The translations under genes were made by a program, and so were the position numbers. Of a stretch of DNA of 64,000 bases, positions 54,832 through 64,000 are shown piece after piece; position 1 is the stretch's first letter; every line of letters begins with the position of its first letter. Below the pieces are notes generated by a model that had not been told where the DNA came from, did no database searches, and was given only the letters and a program-made list of their open reading frames with translations. The DNA is taken from assembly GCA_015057525.1 (NCBI GenBank), contig SVEE01000003.1:1-64000 (forward strand), given 5' to 3'. This DNA comes from Lachnospiraceae bacterium. Lineage in GTDB: Bacteria; Bacillota; Clostridia; Lachnospirales; Lachnospiraceae.

Positions 54832-56019
54832 ATGGAACAAACAAAAGTAATGGTTGAATTTTTCTCAGAAGAACCACTAGAAAACGTCATGGCAATGATT
54901 AAATATCAACCCGAAAAAATCATTTTTCTTGGTCACAAAGAGAATATGATTACCAAGAAAATCAATGACATAAGAGACTTTAGAAGTAGCCGTTGTCCTT
55001 CAACAGAGCTTGACTTTATTGAAGTGCCTAAAAACGACCTTAACGCGGCCATTGATATTATCTCCGAAATTATCAGAGAGTATCCTGGAATTAGATTCGA
55101 GCTTACAGGCGGAAGCGAATTAATACTTATAGCTCTTGGATGTATTGCTGCTCGCATGAATATTAGTAAACTCAGAATTGACCCATTTACCGGTAAAGAA
55201 ATCGACATAAAAGGTGATTTAGTTACAACCTCAGACTTCCACTACAAAATCAGCATAGCAGAAAATATTCTTCTTCATGGAGGAATTCTCACCAACAAAA
55301 CTGGCAGTTTTTGCGAGTGGAAATTCACTGACGATTTCAGAGAAGACATACGTATCATGTGGGATATTTGCAAAAAATATAAAGGTAATTGGAACAGACA
55401 CTGTGCCAGCATCGATGAACTTCGCAAGAGTGTTCAACACCAGCACGAGGGTTGGGAGGAGTTATATAAGAAGCCTCTAGGCGATGCAATAAGTCTTCTC
55501 AGAGATTTCAAGGAAGCAGGTTTAGTCAAGGATTATACAGAAACTGGCAAAATGGTAGTATTTAGATGGAAAAACCAGATGATTCGTAAGGTAATCGCAA
55601 AAGCAGGTAACATGCTGGAGCTTCACGTTTACGAAGTTGCTACTAGAGAAGACTACATTTTCACAGATGCAATTATAGGTGCACATATAGATTGGGACGG
55701 CGAGGTACATAGTTTATCACATCCGGGATACGACACCATGAACGAAATCGACGTCATACTTATGAAAGGGGTTTGCCCTATCTTTATCTCATGTAAAAGC
55801 GGTAAAGCTGGCGGTCACGCTCTTCACGAATTAGAAACTGTATCTAGAAAATTCGGTGGAAAATACGCTCACAAAGCTCTAGTCCTTGCTAGAGCCTGTG
55901 ATGACACAGTGGGCACTCAATATTTCAAACAAAGAGCAAGAGACATGGGCATCTGGATTATTGATGATGTATTCCGTCTCAGCGACGAACAATTAGCCAA
56001 CAAATTAAAGAGAATATAA
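54832..56019 (+). CDS. DUF1887 CARF-nuclease (Card1/Can2-like)
   Basis: A 395-residue protein with three parts. Residues 1-140 look like a CARF sensor domain (KIIFLGHKENM, FELTGGSELILIAL with T92-G-G). About residues 155-265 contain a winged-helix-like linker. The rest is a PD-(D/E)xK nuclease domain with E305-I-D307-V and ISCK (S320-x-K322). In Card1 the last motif is ExK; here Ser replaces Glu, which I recall as common in this subfamily. Card1 is activated by cyclic tetra-adenylate made by type III CRISPR systems. No cas gene or array is present here. The gene is monocistronic with its own promoter and terminator. Confidence 0.82.
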   Translation: MEQTKVMVEFFSEEPLENVMAMIKYQPEKIIFLGHKENMITKKINDIRDFRSSRCPSTELDFIEVPKNDLNAAIDIISEIIREYPGIRFELTGGSELILIALGCIAARMNISKLRIDPFTGKEIDIKGDLVTTSDFHYKISIAENILLHGGILTNKTGSFCEWKFTDDFREDIRIMWDICKKYKGNWNRHCASIDELRKSVQHQHEGWEELYKKPLGDAISLLRDFKEAGLVKDYTETGKMVVFRWKNQMIRKVIAKAGNMLELHVYEVATREDYIFTDAIIGAHIDWDGEVHSLSHPGYDTMNEIDVILMKGVCPIFISCKSGKAGGHALHELETVSRKFGGKYAHKALVLARACDDTVGTQYFKQRARDMGIWIIDDVFRLSDEQLANKLKRI

Positions 56020-56020
56020 A

Positions 56021-56057
56021 ATAATCGGAGCATCTACATGCTCCGGTTATTTTTTTG
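56021..56057 (+). terminator. terminator of the CARF-nuclease gene
   Basis: ATAATCGGAGCAT, loop CTAC, ATGCTCCGGTTAT, then a run of T; one G-U pair in a 13-bp stem. Confidence 0.8.
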
Positions 56058-56088
56058 CTATATATAACATATTATGTATTGATTCAAA

Positions 56089-57867
56089 ATGTCTGGAAGC
56101 ACAAATATGGATATTAACACTTCTCTAACTGCAGATTCCTGCACTTCGTATATATATTCCGAAGATGTTATTAATTATCTCATTAAGTATGATAACGATA
56201 TAGAACGAATAACAAATAATCTAAGTGTGGACTGTATTAATATAATAAACGACTTTTTTCTTGTTGCTTACAAAAAATTATCATATGACTCATCACTAAC
56301 GAATGAATATTTCAAATATGGATACAGTAATGTTCCAAAATGCTACGGATTAATGGATATTTCCGCCATATCGGATATAGGAGCTGATACTATAGAAAAC
56401 CTTCCTGGCCTTGGACTTACAGGAAACGGAACAATTATAGGATTTATCGACACAGGAATTGAGTATACCAATCCAGTTTTTAGAAATCCAAACGGTACTA
56501 CGAGAATAAAAGCTATATGGGATCAAAACGAAGTTGCTCTTGGAAAGGGTCCAAAAATATACGGATACGGAGCCGAATATTCCGAAGAAAAAATAAATCA
56601 AGCACTTGTCAGCGATTCACCCTTTGAAATAGTTCCACAGCGAGATGAAAATGGTCACGGTACATTTCTTGCCTCTGTTGCGGCCGGAAGCAGGGAACCC
56701 TCAGAACCTTTTCGTGGTGTTGCACCAAATTCAGATATACTGGTTGTAAAGCTCAAACCTGCAAAGGATAATTTGAAAAAATTAAACTTAATTAATGGAA
56801 ATATTCCCTGCTACTCTGAAGAGGATATAATGCTTGGTATAAAATATCTCATAGATAAAGCTACTATCTTAGGAAAACCTCTGATTATATGTCTGGGACT
56901 AGGCACTAATCAAGGAGATCACAATGGCAATACACACCTTGAACTTTATATTAATACATTTGTAAGTCTAAGAGGCGTATGTGTAGTATCTGCAGCAGGT
57001 AATGAACTGGGATACAGGAATCATTTTTTAGGTGGCATTATTAATCCTGAGCAAAATTCATCCGAACCCGTTGAAATCTCTGTTGAAAGTGATTCACATG
57101 GTTTTATCATGGAAATATGGGGCATTGCCCCTTCACTACTTAACATCTCTGTTGTTTCTCCCACTGGGGAAATTTTCGACGAAATTCCTGGTTTCCGCAA
57201 TGGCATAGCTCAATATGATTTTATATATGAGGGAACTTCACTTTTTATTTTAAATACATTTTCCGAACAAAATTCTGGAGACCAGGTCATAATACTTCGA
57301 TTTAGTAATCCTTCTCAAGGAATTTGGACAATTAACGTCACAGAATCTCTTGCATTTCTCGGGAATGGTTTTAATGCTTGGTTGCCTATCAACCAATTTA
57401 TCGATGGTAACATAAATTTTGTCCGTTCAAATCCCAATATAACAATCTGCTCCCCAGGAAATACCGCAGGTGTAATAACCGCAGCGGGATACAATCACTA
57501 TACAGGAGCGCTGTACACCTACTCAAGTAGAGGCTACACGAGAAAAGGGCGTATTAAGCCAGACATTACTGCACCTGCAGTAAATATACAGGGAGTATTT
57601 GCGTCCTCCTCAGTTACAGATACCGTTTTATACACAAGAAAAAGTGGTACATCTGTGGCCACCGCCCTCCTTGCCGGTGCATCAAGTCTTATAATGGAAT
57701 GGGCTATATATAAAAACAATTTTCCAAATGCTAATACCGAAACCATCAAACAATTCATTATTAGAGGTGCTAGATATGAGGCAGATATTGATTACCCAAA
57801 TCCTCTGTGGGGTTGGGGAGTTCTTGATTTACTTAATACCTTTGAAAATATTAGAGAGATTCAGTAG
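56089..57867 (+). CDS. S8 family subtilisin-like protease (Csp-like)
   Basis: A 592-residue protease with all three catalytic residues: D121 in GFIDTGIEY, H190 in ENGHGTFLASVAAG and S522 in SGTSVATALLAG. There is no signal peptide, and a jelly-roll-like insertion lies between His and Ser (about residues 320-455). This layout is that of the CspA/B/C and related clostridial proteases, some of which act in spore germination. The start is uncertain: the ATG at 56089 has no clear ribosome binding site, and the ATG at 56107 has GGAAG 7 bp upstream. Stands alone between two terminated genes. Confidence 0.85.
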   Translation: MSGSTNMDINTSLTADSCTSYIYSEDVINYLIKYDNDIERITNNLSVDCINIINDFFLVAYKKLSYDSSLTNEYFKYGYSNVPKCYGLMDISAISDIGADTIENLPGLGLTGNGTIIGFIDTGIEYTNPVFRNPNGTTRIKAIWDQNEVALGKGPKIYGYGAEYSEEKINQALVSDSPFEIVPQRDENGHGTFLASVAAGSREPSEPFRGVAPNSDILVVKLKPAKDNLKKLNLINGNIPCYSEEDIMLGIKYLIDKATILGKPLIICLGLGTNQGDHNGNTHLELYINTFVSLRGVCVVSAAGNELGYRNHFLGGIINPEQNSSEPVEISVESDSHGFIMEIWGIAPSLLNISVVSPTGEIFDEIPGFRNGIAQYDFIYEGTSLFILNTFSEQNSGDQVIILRFSNPSQGIWTINVTESLAFLGNGFNAWLPINQFIDGNINFVRSNPNITICSPGNTAGVITAAGYNHYTGALYTYSSRGYTRKGRIKPDITAPAVNIQGVFASSSVTDTVLYTRKSGTSVATALLAGASSLIMEWAIYKNNFPNANTETIKQFIIRGARYEADIDYPNPLWGWGVLDLLNTFENIREIQ

Positions 57868-57945
57868 ACATAATCAGATTTTTCTTGACATAAGTTTTTT
57901 TTGAAGTATATTTATATATAGAATAAATTATATGGAGGTAATGAG

Positions 57946-58914
57946 ATGATTTGTCCATCATGTCAATTTGATAACAAACCTGGTGTTGCGTTCTGTGCAA
58001 ACTGTGGAACAGCAATGCCTAAAGAAGATTCTGAAGAAAAAACAGTTATGATAAGTGAAGCTGATGCTGCTACACCGGCAGATGATAGTGAAGCTAATAC
58101 TACTGTATTAACAAGCGAATTAAAGGGTCCTGGACCAATTCCTGTTCCAAGTGCTCCTGCTCCTATGGGTGCTCCTACCCCTATGGGCGGACCTACTCCT
58201 ATGGGTGGACCTACTCCTATGGGCGGACCTGCTCCTATGGGTGCTCCTGCTCCTATGGGATTTGCTCCTGCTCCAACACCAGCTCCTGAGAAGAAAGAAA
58301 AAGCTTCTAAGGGTGGGGTTGGTACAAAAGTATATGTAGTTATTTCAATCATTCTCATTCTTGGTTTAGCTGGCGTATTAATATACGGAATAACTAAATT
58401 AAACGATACTAATGACAAACTTGATAAGGCTAACGATGATATTGCAACATTAACTGATGCTAAAGATGAACTCGCTTCTGACCTTGAAGCTGAGCAGGCT
58501 GCTTCAGCTACATATGCATCACAGATAGAGGAGTTAAACAATACAGTATCTTCTCTTGAAACAGAGAACGAAACACTTAGTTCATCTGTTGATGGCTACA
58601 GCGTATATGACAACTTAATTAATTTCTCAGATGCAGCTTCTTCAGGAGCTGAGTCAGAGTTCTTCGCAAGTCACACTGTTCTTCACCTTACAGATGCTTC
58701 CACACCTGTAAAGGTATACTTCCCAATCAAGGGTGGTACAGTTTACTACAAGGTTGATAACACATCCGTTGCTACATGTAAGTGGGATAGTGAATGGGTT
58801 AACGAAGCTGTTGCAACATTATACGTTTCTCCAGAGAGTTCAGGTAACACGGTCATTACACTTACTAACGACCAAAACACAAACACAATTAAGATTTACG
58901 TATACGTAGATTAG
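57946..58914 (+). CDS. Zn-ribbon, Pro/Gly-repeat, single-TM coiled-coil protein
   Basis: A 322-residue protein. The N-terminal zinc ribbon (CPSCQFDN, CANCGTAM) is followed by about seven GxPxPMG repeats at residues 68-105. One membrane helix (VYVVISIILILGLAGVLIYGI) leads to a long coiled coil (about residues 150-220) and a C-terminal beta domain (VKVYFPIKGGTVYYKVDN, VATLYVSPESSGNTVITL) resembling Ig-like surface domains. GGAGG precedes the ATG. Function unknown. Confidence 0.85.
   Translation: MICPSCQFDNKPGVAFCANCGTAMPKEDSEEKTVMISEADAATPADDSEANTTVLTSELKGPGPIPVPSAPAPMGAPTPMGGPTPMGGPTPMGGPAPMGAPAPMGFAPAPTPAPEKKEKASKGGVGTKVYVVISIILILGLAGVLIYGITKLNDTNDKLDKANDDIATLTDAKDELASDLEAEQAASATYASQIEELNNTVSSLETENETLSSSVDGYSVYDNLINFSDAASSGAESEFFASHTVLHLTDASTPVKVYFPIKGGTVYYKVDNTSVATCKWDSEWVNEAVATLYVSPESSGNTVITLTNDQNTNTIKIYVYVD
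58150..58262 (+). repeat. 15-bp tandem repeats within a coding region
   Basis: CCTATGGGTGGACCT-type units (variants with GGTGCTCCT) in tandem, encoding the GxPxPMG region of the Zn-ribbon protein. Confidence 0.8.
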
Positions 58915-58936
58915 TAGTAGCTAGACTTTAACAAAC

Positions 58937-58968
58937 AAAAAACCTGATGCATATGCATCAGGTTTTTT
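58937..58968. terminator. bidirectional terminator between Zn-ribbon gene and dnaB
   Basis: AAAAAACCTGATGC, loop ATAT, GCATCAGGTTTTTT; T runs on both strands. The right edge touches the dnaB stop codon. Confidence 0.85.
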
Positions 58969-60323
58969 TATTGCTGTGGTGGCTGATAATATTTTTCTGC
59001 ATCAGCAAACTTAGTGTATTTACCAAGCCATCTAAGGTCTATACTTCCTGTTTCACCACTACGCTGTTTAGCAACTATAATTTCAGCAGTCTGTGGTTTT
59101 GTTGTGGTTTCAGGATTATAGTACTCATCTCGATATATAAACATTACAACGTCGGCATCCTGCTCAATGGCTCCAGATTCACGGAGATCCGAAAGAACTG
59201 GTTTGTGGTCCGGTCTACTATCTACAGCACGGCTGAGCTGGGAAAGTGCAATGACAGGAATATTAAGCTCTCTTGCGATGTTCTTCAACGCACGAGAAAC
59301 TTCTGAAATAAACTGCTGTCTTGACTCGACTTGTCTACTTGAACTCATCAACTGTAGGTAGTCTAATATAATAAGACCAATATTGTGGTTCTGTTTTAGC
59401 TTTCTACATCTTGAACGAAGCTCTGAAATCGTAATGGCAGAATTATCGTCTATATAAAGAGGAGCCTTAGCTATAGCCTCTGTACTTTCGATAACCTTAT
59501 CCCAGTCATCATCAGAAAGATTACCTAACTTCATGCTCTTTGAATCTACCATAGCATCAATAGCAATCATACGAGAAACAAGTTGCTCCTTGCTCATCTC
59601 GAGAGAAAACAAGGCACATGGAGTGTTATGCATAACTGCTAAATCATGAGCAATATTTAATACAAATGCTGTCTTACCCATGGCAGGTCTGGCTGCTACA
59701 AGTAAAAGTTCTCCACCATGAAGTCCAGTAAGCATGTTGTCAAGGTCAGTAAAACCTGTTGCAAGACCAGTAACCTTACCTTTGTTACGCGCTGCTTCTT
59801 CAATTTCACCAATAACATTTATAACTATCTTATTAATCGGTGTTAAATCCGATGAACCATTTCTATTTTGAACCAAACGGAAAATATTTTGCTCCGCATC
59901 CTCTAAAATATGGTCTACCTTATCATTGGCAAGATAGCAATCCTTCGTAAGATTCTCGCTATACTTTATAAGTTTTCTAAGGAGAGATTTCTCCTGAACT
60001 ATATCTGCGTAATGCTTTGCATTAGCTGAGGTTGGAACAGCAGAAATAATCCCTGCAATAAAAGTAGGACTGCTTATTTCTTCTGGCACCTCTTTCATGC
60101 GCAAACGTTCATTCAACGTTACCATGTCTACCGGCTTTCCTTCGTTATAAAGCTCCACCATTGCCTCATATAAGATACCATACTGGGCATTATAGAAATC
60201 ATCCCTAGACAGAAGATCTGATATATCAGAAATCACATCTCTGTCCATAAGCATCGCACCGATTACTGATTGCTCTGCTTCCTTACTATGTGGTTGTATT
60301 CTTCTGATGCTATTCTCGTCCAT
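58968..60323 (-). CDS. dnaB: replicative DNA helicase DnaB
   Basis: Ring helicase of the replication fork. The 451-residue protein has the N-terminal domain (PHSKEAEQSVIGAMLMD) and the RecA-like domain with Walker A ARPAMGKTAFVLNIA. Further motifs are LGLIILDYLQLM-type (NIGLIILDYLQLM), LSQLSRAVDSR and SDLRESGAIEQDADVV. I take the second ATG (60323), which is 5 bp from GGAGG; the adjacent first ATG at 60326 is only 2 bp away. It follows rplI, the usual order in Firmicutes, often near the origin. Confidence 0.97.
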   Translation of the reverse strand: MDENSIRRIQPHSKEAEQSVIGAMLMDRDVISDISDLLSRDDFYNAQYGILYEAMVELYNEGKPVDMVTLNERLRMKEVPEEISSPTFIAGIISAVPTSANAKHYADIVQEKSLLRKLIKYSENLTKDCYLANDKVDHILEDAEQNIFRLVQNRNGSSDLTPINKIVINVIGEIEEAARNKGKVTGLATGFTDLDNMLTGLHGGELLLVAARPAMGKTAFVLNIAHDLAVMHNTPCALFSLEMSKEQLVSRMIAIDAMVDSKSMKLGNLSDDDWDKVIESTEAIAKAPLYIDDNSAITISELRSRCRKLKQNHNIGLIILDYLQLMSSSRQVESRQQFISEVSRALKNIARELNIPVIALSQLSRAVDSRPDHKPVLSDLRESGAIEQDADVVMFIYRDEYYNPETTTKPQTAEIIVAKQRSGETGSIDLRWLGKYTKFADAEKYYQPPQQ

Positions 60324-60381
60324 CATATCCTCCGTCGTGTGTCATATTTACTCTAAGTAAAATTTATTCCAAGTAAAACTA

Positions 60382-60831
60382 CTACTTCGCCTCAACAACC
60401 TTTACGTTGAATTTAGCAGTAACCTTTGTATGTAACTTAATATCAATAATTGTTGTTCCTATGCTCTTAATAGGGTCTTTGATAACTATCTTTTTCTTAT
60501 CAATTTCGTAGCCAAGCTGCTTCTTCATAGCCTCTGCTATTTCCTTAGATGAGATTGAACCAAATGTTCTTCCACCTTCTCCCACCTTCATAGTAAGAGT
60601 AATGCTCTCATCTTTAAGCTTATCTGCAAGTGCCTCTGCCTCAGCAAGCTTCTCAGCAGCCACCTTATCCTCATTGGCCTTTTTAAGCTTTAAATCATTT
60701 AAATTCTTAGGAGTTGCCTCAAGACCTAACTTCTTAGGCAAAACAAAATTTCTAGCGTATCCGTCTGACACGTCTACTATCTGATCCTTTTTTCCAAGAC
60801 TCTTAACGTCCTGAAGTAAAATAACCTTCAT
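60382..60831 (-). CDS. rplI: 50S ribosomal protein L9
   Basis: The 149-residue protein has the N-terminal signature [33 protein letters not shown], which binds 23S rRNA. A long connecting helix follows, then the C-terminal domain ([20 protein letters not shown]). GGAGGTATAGAT precedes the ATG. It lies between a Zn-ribbon gene and dnaB in one transcript direction. Confidence 0.98.
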   Translation of the reverse strand: MKVILLQDVKSLGKKDQIVDVSDGYARNFVLPKKLGLEATPKNLNDLKLKKANEDKVAAEKLAEAEALADKLKDESITLTMKVGEGGRTFGSISSKEIAEAMKKQLGYEIDKKKIVIKDPIKSIGTTIIDIKLHTKVTAKFNVKVVEAK

Positions 60832-60872
60832 ATCTATACCTCCGATTTATAAATTCAAAATATTATAATATA

Positions 60873-61892
60873 CTACTTCCACGAATCTTCCCATTCAGAA
60901 GCCTTATCACCCTGAACATATATATGTATTCTTAGTAAATGTTCTACATCCGTTCTGTCTTCTGGAACTAATGTGAAGTTTTTAAAAATAGCCATGTCTA
61001 TCTTTCCATCGATAAACTGAGTTCTTATGTCGCAGTATGCAAACATATTTAATACGTCGGGATTATTCTCCAAAAGTTTTCTTAGCTCTCCATCTGATAT
61101 ACCGATATAAAAACCTTCTACGTAATACTCAAAAAATCCGTCTACGTCATCCTCAATAATGTATTCTGAGCGTCTTGCTTCAGGACTACCTTCTGCTACC
61201 TCAAGCATATACGGAGCAACATCAAAAGTTCCTTCCTCATATACTCTCATACAGTCATCCAAATAATCATACACGTCAACATTACCATTTTCTGTGGCAA
61301 TCATCTGATTTTGCATCCAACCAACATATCCAGCTTCTCTAAGTTCTTCCTCCGTAGCAAAACCTGTTATACCATCTATCTCATATCCTTCCCTAAAGAA
61401 AAAAACCATTCCTTTATTACCACCCATATCCACAGGTTCAAGGTCAACCCAAGTAAAGGTGTCCAGCTGTTCAATCCCCACAGCTTCTTCTTCACCATCA
61501 GGACGGAATTGCAAACTGTATGAATCCGAAACAGATTGAAATACTACTCCACCTTGAATATCGTTGTAATCCTTTATTCCCTCTTCAACAGTAAACTCAT
61601 AAAACTCTCCATCCACTGTTATTCCCAGATTATTATCTTCACTGACTTCCTCTTCCTTATCCTTGCCAGCGAAAAATACAAAATATACCACCAGCCCAAT
61701 AACCAAAAGAGCAAGCGCAATCACTATTGGAATTATAATTTTTTTCTTTTTACTTTTTTGTGAAGAAACTTGTTCAATTGAGCCCTGTAACTCATTATTT
61801 GTGTAATCAAGTTGTCCCTGTTTCACTCCGCAAGAAGTACAAAATAAATCTGAATCTTCTAATTGCTGTCCACAACTACCACAGAATTTCAT
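60873..61892 (-). CDS. Zn-ribbon, single-TM protein
   Basis: A 339-residue protein with an N-terminal zinc ribbon (CGSCGQQL, CTSCGVKQ). A Lys-rich segment, one membrane helix (IIIPIVIALALLVIGLVVYFVFF) and about 260 extracytoplasmic residues without recognised domains follow. It is the fourth Zn-ribbon membrane protein in the window. It sits between gdpP and rplI, so it may be co-expressed with them. Confidence 0.85.
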   Translation of the reverse strand: MKFCGSCGQQLEDSDLFCTSCGVKQGQLDYTNNELQGSIEQVSSQKSKKKKIIIPIVIALALLVIGLVVYFVFFAGKDKEEEVSEDNNLGITVDGEFYEFTVEEGIKDYNDIQGGVVFQSVSDSYSLQFRPDGEEEAVGIEQLDTFTWVDLEPVDMGGNKGMVFFFREGYEIDGITGFATEEELREAGYVGWMQNQMIATENGNVDVYDYLDDCMRVYEEGTFDVAPYMLEVAEGSPEARRSEYIIEDDVDGFFEYYVEGFYIGISDGELRKLLENNPDVLNMFAYCDIRTQFIDGKIDMAIFKNFTLVPEDRTDVEHLLRIHIYVQGDKASEWEDSWK

Positions 61893-61913
61893 TTTATCCC
61901 TCCAAAAATTATA

Positions 61914-63959
61914 TTAAATATCGCCCTCTTTATACATTGTCTCTAAGAGCTCTTTAATCTGTATAATTGCCACGTCCGCTGTAAGTCCCTTAAGCTGTGC
62001 ACCTGCGATGTTAGCATGTCCACCGCCACCAAGTTTTTCCATGACAACCTGAACATTTACATCATCCACAGAACGGGCACTGACGTACACAACATCATCC
62101 TTCTCTGTTACAACAAATGAGGCTCTTACACCTTCAACATCAAGGAGCTCATTGGCCACCTTAGCCGCAACAACTGTTGGTGCATCGGAATCATCAGGCT
62201 TAACCTGCGATATAGCAAAGGCATCCATATATACCTCTGAATTCATAACACCTTCAGCAAGCTGTTTAAATGAATACATATCGCTTCTGAACATCTTTCT
62301 AACACGGACAACATCCGCACCAATACGTCTTAAATATGAGGCTGCCTCAAAGGTTCTTACACCTGTCTTTGTAAGGAAATTGTCTGTATCAATAACTATT
62401 CCCGCATACATTGCATCTGCCTCAAGAGGTCTTACCTTTACTTTCTCTTCAACATACTGTAGCATTTCCGCTACCATTTCACAGGCAGAAGATGCATATG
62501 GCTCAATATACGAAAGTGTAGCATTTTCAATAATGTCATTAGTTTGTCTGTGGTGGTCAAATACAACCACAGAATTAGCAAGCGTAAGTAATTCCTCACA
62601 CTCTGTCATAGTAGGTCTATTTACGTCCACAACTACAACCAAGGTATTTGCATTAACTTTGCCTATAGCCTCCTCACTGGAAATAATCATGTCATCTCCA
62701 TAGATACTGTTCCCCTTAAAACCACTGAGAACAGGTCTTATGGCAGATGTTACTTCGTTAATTACGATGTGAGCGTTTTTACCTAAAGTCTTAACAAGAC
62801 GATAAACACCAACTGCTGAACCAAATGAATCTGCATCCGGACGCTTATGTCCCATTATGATAACAGTATCCTTGTCCACCAGAAGTTCCTTAAATGCCTG
62901 AGCTTTAACTCTTGCTTTAACTCTTGTTGACTTCTCTGTTCCAGCACTCTTGCCTCCAAAATAGAAGGTCTTATCCCCTGATTTAAGCACTGCCTGGTCA
63001 CCACCTCTTGCAAGAGCAAGTCCTATGGCAACACGAGAATACTCATATGCTTCAGCAAAATTATTAGTGTCTGCTCCAATACCTATACTGAGTGTAATAG
63101 GAATTTCGTTACCTACATTTATACTTTTTACTTCATTTAAAATAGCAAACTTAGTCTCTCTAAGCTGTGGTAAAAACTTCTGCTGAAATACAAATAAATA
63201 TTTGTCCTTCTCTATTTTCTTACCAATTGCCTCAATAGTAGCAAGGTACATATTTATACGACGGTCAACCAAGGCCTCAACAAGAGAATGTCTTACTTCC
63301 TCAGTATTTTCCATAACCTCATCATAATTATCAATATAAAGAAGTCCAGCTACAAGTTTTTGTTCTTCGTTTTCTTTCTTGTAATGTTTTAATTCAGTTA
63401 TATCAAAAAGGTAAAGTGCAATTAATGCTTCTCCCTTTGGTGCTACTACAGTATCCTCATCTTCGAAAACTTCATCAAATGTAATTCTACGAATAAGAGC
63501 ATTGTAAGAAACCTCATTATATTCTAAATCCATATTCACAGTTTCCTCTGAATTGAGCACATCAGAACCAATAGTAGGGAAAAATGCCAATATATTCTTG
63601 CGAATTCTCTTCTTTGAGCCTTCACCTATAGCATCAATAAATAATTTGTTTCCCCATAAAATCTTGCCGTCTGTGTCAAGAAGAGCATAAGGCACAGCAA
63701 GCTCATTCAAAAGCTCCTTCTGTATCTGTCCCTGCTCTATTGCAAATCTTATAAGAGCTGGCATAATACCTGCTTTGGATACAAAGTAAACTACTAACTC
63801 TACTAAAATAACGACTGTTACAACAGTAGTAACAATAATGGCACTCTTTGTATCAACCAAAAACAGTAATCCACTTAGCACCATAAACACAATTGATATG
63901 AGCAATGGTGTAAGCAGAAATTTTTCCATTTTCTTTTTAAGAATCTTTTCGTTGTTCAT
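61914..63959 (-). CDS. gdpP: cyclic-di-AMP phosphodiesterase GdpP
   Basis: A 681-residue membrane enzyme with two N-terminal helices (about residues 14-33 and 38-60), a PAS-like domain, a degenerate GGDEF domain (about residues 175-300) and C-terminal DHH/DHHA1 domains. The DHH metal site shows GHKRPDADSFGSAVG, VVVDVNRP and VVFDHHRQ; the DHHA1 end has GGGGHANIAGAQ. It hydrolyses c-di-AMP to pApA, affecting potassium and cell-wall homeostasis. The order gdpP, (Zn-ribbon), rplI, dnaB is the usual firmicute arrangement with one inserted gene. Confidence 0.95.
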   Translation of the reverse strand: MNNEKILKKKMEKFLLTPLLISIVFMVLSGLLFLVDTKSAIIVTTVVTVVILVELVVYFVSKAGIMPALIRFAIEQGQIQKELLNELAVPYALLDTDGKILWGNKLFIDAIGEGSKKRIRKNILAFFPTIGSDVLNSEETVNMDLEYNEVSYNALIRRITFDEVFEDEDTVVAPKGEALIALYLFDITELKHYKKENEEQKLVAGLLYIDNYDEVMENTEEVRHSLVEALVDRRINMYLATIEAIGKKIEKDKYLFVFQQKFLPQLRETKFAILNEVKSINVGNEIPITLSIGIGADTNNFAEAYEYSRVAIGLALARGGDQAVLKSGDKTFYFGGKSAGTEKSTRVKARVKAQAFKELLVDKDTVIIMGHKRPDADSFGSAVGVYRLVKTLGKNAHIVINEVTSAIRPVLSGFKGNSIYGDDMIISSEEAIGKVNANTLVVVVDVNRPTMTECEELLTLANSVVVFDHHRQTNDIIENATLSYIEPYASSACEMVAEMLQYVEEKVKVRPLEADAMYAGIVIDTDNFLTKTGVRTFEAASYLRRIGADVVRVRKMFRSDMYSFKQLAEGVMNSEVYMDAFAISQVKPDDSDAPTVVAAKVANELLDVEGVRASFVVTEKDDVVYVSARSVDDVNVQVVMEKLGGGGHANIAGAQLKGLTADVAIIQIKELLETMYKEGDI

Positions 63960-64000
63960 AACTGAATCTCCATAATTCTAAAGCTTTACCCTATTTCTCC

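Overview
The window looks like a chromosomal segment of an anaerobic, low-GC Gram-positive bacterium of the Clostridia, most likely Lachnospiraceae. The inference rests on the AT-rich sequence, near-consensus sigma-A promoters and GGAGG ribosome binding sites. It also rests on hydF and hydG for [FeFe]-hydrogenase maturation, pyruvate formate-lyase with its activase, spoIIID, MecA, long-form HPF, a DnaD/DnaC helicase-loading pair and several Zn-ribbon/single-TM surface proteins. CheW, a YjfB-like protein and FapA suggest a motile cell. No phage, insertion sequence, CRISPR array or rRNA operon was seen.

Layout. 0.1-6.7 kb (minus strand): tRNA-Ser(UGA), ispD and a t6A tRNA-modification cluster (tsaD, tsaB, tsaE, rimI) with rnz and dCMP deaminase. 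6.8-15.4 kb: lysC, a phosphoglycerate-mutase-like gene and hom, then cheW, prfB (with a programmed +1 frameshift), secA and hpf. 15.7-18.1 kb: two cell-wall hydrolases around a small convergent YjfB-type gene. 18.1-25 kb: the pyruvate formate-lyase locus. Here the enzyme is split into a 684-residue core and a separate 82-residue glycyl-radical subunit, with a 69-residue Cys-containing paralogue of the small subunit between them. An elaborate rearranged palindrome of about 400 bp separates this operon from pflA. Upstream lies a Ser/Thr kinase gene. 25-33.8 kb: small redox and membrane genes, mecA, a ferredoxin, a glycosyltransferase trio, hydF and surface proteins. 33.9-42.1 kb: hydG, an HD protein, pyk, lipoproteins, nadC and nadB. 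42.2-47.3 kb (plus strand): murC, four perfect DnaA boxes, dnaD, dnaC and a long PRPP synthetase. 47.4-54.6 kb: a Rad50/Mre11-like pair, spoIIID, a membrane-anchored sigma-like protein, fapA and a protein with FliM-like motifs. 54.8-58.9 kb (plus strand): a CARF-nuclease (DUF1887/Card1-like), an S8 protease and a Zn-ribbon coiled-coil protein. 59-64 kb: dnaB, rplI, a Zn-ribbon protein and gdpP.

The strongest candidate for an undescribed system is the split pyruvate formate-lyase with its third small subunit, an operator-like palindrome at its promoter and the rearranged palindrome beside pflA. Secondary leads are a probable non-orthologous homoserine kinase between hom and lysC, DnaA boxes ahead of the helicase-loader operon, WalR-like boxes at the start site of an NlpC/P60 hydrolase, and a CARF nuclease outside any CRISPR locus. 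All functional calls come from reading motifs and recalled family knowledge; no database search was run.
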